8,074 bases of DNA from an uncultured Ruminococcus sp. (GTDB lineage: Bacteria > Bacillota > Clostridia > Oscillospirales > Ruminococcaceae): positions 1 through 8,074 of the forward strand of contig CAMWVM010000058.1 in NCBI GenBank assembly GCA_947177715.1, read 5' to 3'. Position numbers and translations under genes: made by a program. Under the pieces are notes generated by a model, which saw only the letters and a list, made by a program, of their open reading frames with translations, did not search any database and had not been told where the DNA came from. Shown here piece after piece: positions 6,521 to 8,074 of the stretch; within the stretch, counting starts at the first letter, position 1; each line of letters begins with the position of its first letter.

Positions 6521-6542
6521 AGTTATTTCGCAAAAAATAACT
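6521..6542. promoter_or_regulatory. 8-bp perfect dyad, possible operator
   Basis: AGTTATTT and AAATAACT flank a 6-base centre (CGCAAA). The dyad lies in the 239-bp non-coding stretch 6386-6624, upstream of the strong leader ribosome site. It has no T-run on the minus strand, so it is not a minus-strand terminator. No convincing sigma-A promoter could be chosen in this stretch: TTGCGA/TAAAAT has a 19-bp spacer, and other candidates have poor -35 boxes. A regulator site for the secreted-protein transcript is possible but unproven. Confidence 0.3.
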
Positions 6543-6624
6543 ATTTTTGTATACTATAACAATTTATATGAGGCGATTTTGTAATAATGTTACATAATAA
6601 TTAGTTATTATATGTTCTCATAAT

Positions 6625-6837
6625 CTATTTTTTTATCATTTTGTGAATCATCAGTGTTACATCATCTGTTTTCAATCTATTATCATAAATCTCATAATTA
6701 CAGCATGGACAGTCCAAAACTCTGCAACCAAATTTTTCACCGATTGCTATTGCTTTTATCAAATTGTTTGAAGAACCTATCCATGTTCTTCCGTGAACTG
6801 ACGGTTTATAAATATCATATCTTCTTTGTTTCTTCAC
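6625..6837 (-). CDS. Small cysteine-containing hypothetical protein, GTG start
   Basis: I do not recognise this 70-aa protein. It starts with GTG (6835-6837) behind AAAGGAAAG, 6 nt upstream, which is a good ribosome site. It is basic at both ends (MKKQRR, HKMIKK), has no signal peptide or transmembrane segment, and carries a cluster of four cysteines (38, 43, 45, 46: GCRVLDCPCC) that could bind metal or be redox-active. Cys-X4-Cys-X-Cys-Cys is not a standard zinc-ribbon spacing. It lies between the tandem hairpins after the HAD gene and the leader of the secreted protein, with no obvious terminator of its own, so its transcript could continue into the secreted-protein cassette. The plus-strand reading opposite it lacks a ribosome site and is not taken as a gene. 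Confidence 0.65.
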   Translation of the reverse strand: MKKQRRYDIYKPSVHGRTWIGSSNNLIKAIAIGEKFGCRVLDCPCCNYEIYDNRLKTDDVTLMIHKMIKK

Positions 6838-6922
6838 TTTTATCTTTCCTTTCTGATTTTGTCAAAATATATTTGTATATAAGTTCGACAAGATTTTATA
6901 TTATTAGTAAAATAATGTGCTT

Positions 6923-6962
6923 AAAAGTAAAAAATAGAGCTGCCTAATAGCAACTCTATTTT
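6923..6962 (-). terminator. Second hairpin downstream of the HAD gene
   Basis: Arms AAAATAGAG (6931-6939) and CTCTATTTT (6954-6962) pair perfectly. After one mismatch, 3 more base pairs form around a 6-nt loop. On the minus strand the stem ends in TCTATTTTTTACTTTT, a good U-tract. It lies 21 nt after the first hairpin. It probably backs up that terminator and insulates the 70-aa gene, whose start is about 90 nt further on. On the plus strand it ends only in TTTTG, so the minus direction is favoured. Confidence 0.65.
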
Positions 6963-6973
6963 GACGTCTTGAC

Positions 6974-7012
6974 AATAACAAAAAACGTTGACAGAACAAT
7001 TCTGTCAACGTT
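6974..7012 (-). terminator. First intrinsic terminator downstream of the HAD gene
   Basis: A perfect 13-bp inverted repeat, AACGTTGACAGAA (6984-6996) with its complement (7000-7012), surrounds a 3-nt loop. On the minus strand it is followed by a T-run (GTTTTTTGTTATT). It is 155 nt past the HAD stop codon, an unusually long 3' untranslated stretch. The plus-strand side lacks a comparable T-run. Confidence 0.82.
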
Positions 7013-7167
7013 AGTAAGTTTTAACTTAACTTTGTTATTGATTAATTTTCTGCATTTTGCTTAATTAAAATTTAGATATCTAATAAGACTTGAATTAAGT
7101 TTTTAATATTTTTAAATTTTAGTTTATACAAATAGTAAGTTATTTTGTGAAAATCATATATTTTTTG
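7013..7167. other. AT-rich gap after the HAD gene
   Basis: Together with 6838-7012 this makes a 330-bp gene-free stretch. The part 7013-7167 is extremely AT-rich and I see no ORF with a ribosome site, no promoter worth naming and no strong hairpin. The rest holds the two terminators and, at about 6860-6895, a weak promoter-like pair for the 70-aa gene (TTGTCG, 16 bp, TATTTT). Confidence 0.5.
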
Positions 7168-7821
7168 TTACAGCAATTTATTTATTATAGGTATTACATC
7201 GGATAAGTTTTTGCATTTGGCAAACAGAAGTTTTGAGGTTTCCATGTCAGGTTCAGTTAAATCAGGAATCATTATTGGCATACATCCTGCTTTATATGCA
7301 GATAAAATACCGTTAGGAGAATCTTCTAAGGCGATACATTCATTGGGTTCAAGTGACAGTTGTTTTGAGGCTTCTATGTATATGTCAGGCTCTGGTTTAC
7401 CGTTTTCTATCATATCCCCGCAAATTATTTTATCAAAATAATCAAAAACTTTAACAGACTTAAGATATATTTGAGTACGTTGAAAATCTGTAGCAGTTGC
7501 TACTGCAATCTTCAGATTTGTAGTTTTTAAATATTGTAATAATTCATCAAGTCCATTCTTTTTGACAAGACCGTTTTTTGATATATAGTCGTTCATCATT
7601 TTAATTCTTAATGCTCGGACAGCATAGTAATCAAAGTCATCACCGAAAAGATTTTTTAGTTGGGGTATTGCATATTTTGAAGACAAAGAACGTATACCAA
7701 GAACATGCTTCTTTGTCATAGGATATCCTAATTGATTAGCGGCTTTACACCAAAATGTTTGCAGCAGACTTTCAGTATCAACCATAAGTCCGTCCATGTC
7801 AAAAATTACACTTTTAAGCAT
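7168..7821 (-). CDS. HAD-superfamily hydrolase, beta-phosphoglucomutase-like
   Basis: This 217-aa cytoplasmic enzyme belongs to the haloacid dehalogenase superfamily, subfamily IA, which acts on small phosphorylated metabolites through an aspartyl-phosphate. Motif I is VIFDMDGLMVDTES, with nucleophile Asp8 and acid/base Asp10. Motif II is VATAT with Thr109. Motif III includes Lys142 (NGKPEPD). Motif IV is CIALEDSPNGI, with Glu166 and Asp167 binding magnesium. The cap lies between motif I and about residue 85. GLMVDTES and EDSPNGI resemble beta-phosphoglucomutase and pseudouridine- or sugar-phosphate phosphatases; the exact substrate cannot be told. The length is normal and all catalytic residues are present. 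The start ATG (7819-7821) has GAGGTGA 4 nt upstream, a short distance after a strong promoter. The gene stands alone between its own promoter and terminator, and nothing links it to the cassette to its left. Confidence 0.92.
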   Translation of the reverse strand: MLKSVIFDMDGLMVDTESLLQTFWCKAANQLGYPMTKKHVLGIRSLSSKYAIPQLKNLFGDDFDYYAVRALRIKMMNDYISKNGLVKKNGLDELLQYLKTTNLKIAVATATDFQRTQIYLKSVKVFDYFDKIICGDMIENGKPEPDIYIEASKQLSLEPNECIALEDSPNGILSAYKAGCMPIMIPDLTEPDMETSKLLFAKCKNLSDVIPIINKLL

Positions 7822-7850
7822 CAGATCACCTCAAAAATAAAACTACATTA

Positions 7851-7879
7851 ATTATACTATACTGACATTGTTTTGTAAA
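7851..7879 (-). promoter_or_regulatory. Sigma-A promoter of the HAD gene
   Basis: On the minus strand, TTTACA (7874-7879) and a perfect -10 TATAAT (7851-7856) are spaced by 17 bp. The start would be near 7844, giving a 5' leader of about 23 nt that contains the GAGGTGA ribosome site. No regulatory structure fits in so short a leader. Confidence 0.85.
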
Positions 7880-7945
7880 TAGAGAGAATCTGAAATTTAT
7901 ACGCTGAATACTGTGTGAAAACTGCATGATATTTTTCTCTATAAT

Positions 7946-7974
7946 TTGACTTTTCATAAGTTTCGTACTATAAT
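7946..7974 (+). promoter_or_regulatory. Consensus sigma-A promoter, plus strand
   Basis: TTGACT (7946-7951) and a perfect TATAAT (7969-7974) are separated by 17 bp. It diverges from the HAD promoter 67 bp away. It is the only clear plus-strand promoter in the window. It would start transcription near 7981, about 20 nt before the structured GC-rich segment, which strongly suggests that segment is transcribed. Confidence 0.85.
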
Positions 7975-7980
7975 TAAAAA

Positions 7981-8074
7981 AATAAAAAAGAATATAACAA
8001 CGACTTATGTCCCCCAGCTTCCAACCTATCCTTTCGGATAGCTGTGGCGGCGGACAACTTAGTCTTTCAGTGGG
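7981..8074 (+). ncRNA. 5' part of an unidentified structured RNA, cut by the window edge
   Basis: Downstream of a consensus promoter, composition changes sharply. By hand count 8001-8074 is about 54% G+C, while flanking DNA is very AT-rich. The RNA can fold into one long interrupted stem: GACT 8002-8005 with 8061-8064, TGTCC 8008-8012 with 8052-8056, CAGC 8015-8018 with 8041-8044, and TATCC 8027-8031 with 8036-8040 closing a UUUC loop. Internal loops are asymmetric (TTCCAACC on one side only, and a GGCGG-rich side), as in riboswitches and other conserved RNAs. It could be a stand-alone ncRNA or the leader of a gene outside the window. I cannot name the family. An ATG at 8007-8009 opens a frame to the edge but has no ribosome site. 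Confidence 0.55.

Noticed and set aside
6594..6611. AT-only hairpin after the 70-aa gene (ATAATAA/TTATTAT)
   Set aside because: The stem is only A-T pairs and no T-run follows on the minus strand, so it is not a credible terminator.
8007..8074. Open plus-strand frame from ATG to the window edge (MSPSFQPIL...)
   Set aside because: No Shine-Dalgarno, and the segment is better explained by base-paired RNA structure; too short to judge as coding.

Overview
The window is AT-rich DNA from a low-GC Gram-positive bacterium. Shine-Dalgarno sites are strong (GAGGTGA/AAGGAGG class), sigma-A promoters are near consensus, and a short secreted protein carries a Lys-rich Sec signal peptide. The style resembles gut or rumen Clostridia such as Ruminococcus and relatives; this is an inference from style, not from a marker gene. 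All eight long genes lie on the minus strand, so the window reads right to left.

Right edge (7822-8074): two divergent sigma-A promoters, each with a 17-bp spacer. The minus-strand one drives a HAD-family phosphatase/phosphoglucomutase-like gene (7168-7821). The plus-strand one drives a transcript starting near 7981 that is GC-rich from about 8001 on, folds into a long hairpin, and runs off the window. It looks like the 5' part of an unidentified structured RNA or riboswitch-type leader. Downstream of the HAD gene are two terminator hairpins (6974-7012 and 6923-6962), then a 70-aa cysteine-containing hypothetical protein with a GTG start.

Centre and left (6464 down to 85): an apparent gene cassette. 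In transcription order it has (1) a leader with a very strong Shine-Dalgarno and a 7-codon ORF; (2) a secreted 138-aa precursor whose mature part has five cysteines; (3) an intrinsic terminator abutting the next Shine-Dalgarno; (4) two tandemly duplicated membrane-anchored, beta-propeller-like (DUF5050-like) proteins; (5) a 9-codon mini-ORF that repeats the duplicated genes' start region; and (6) an ABC transporter made of one ATPase and two permeases with overlapping ends. A large strand-biased hairpin (85-138) probably ends the operon. A new minus-strand promoter (26-54) then points to a gene off the left edge.

Working model (inference): the small secreted protein is made in quantity from its own mRNA. 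Read-through of the terminator gives lower expression of the surface propeller proteins and the ABC-2 type exporter. This resembles a bacteriocin or secreted-effector locus with transport/immunity genes, but no gene here proves that function. The exact 28-bp repeat at three start sites shows that the propeller genes arose by tandem duplication, and that the ABC operon's translation start sits behind a fossil or reused copy of the same start region.
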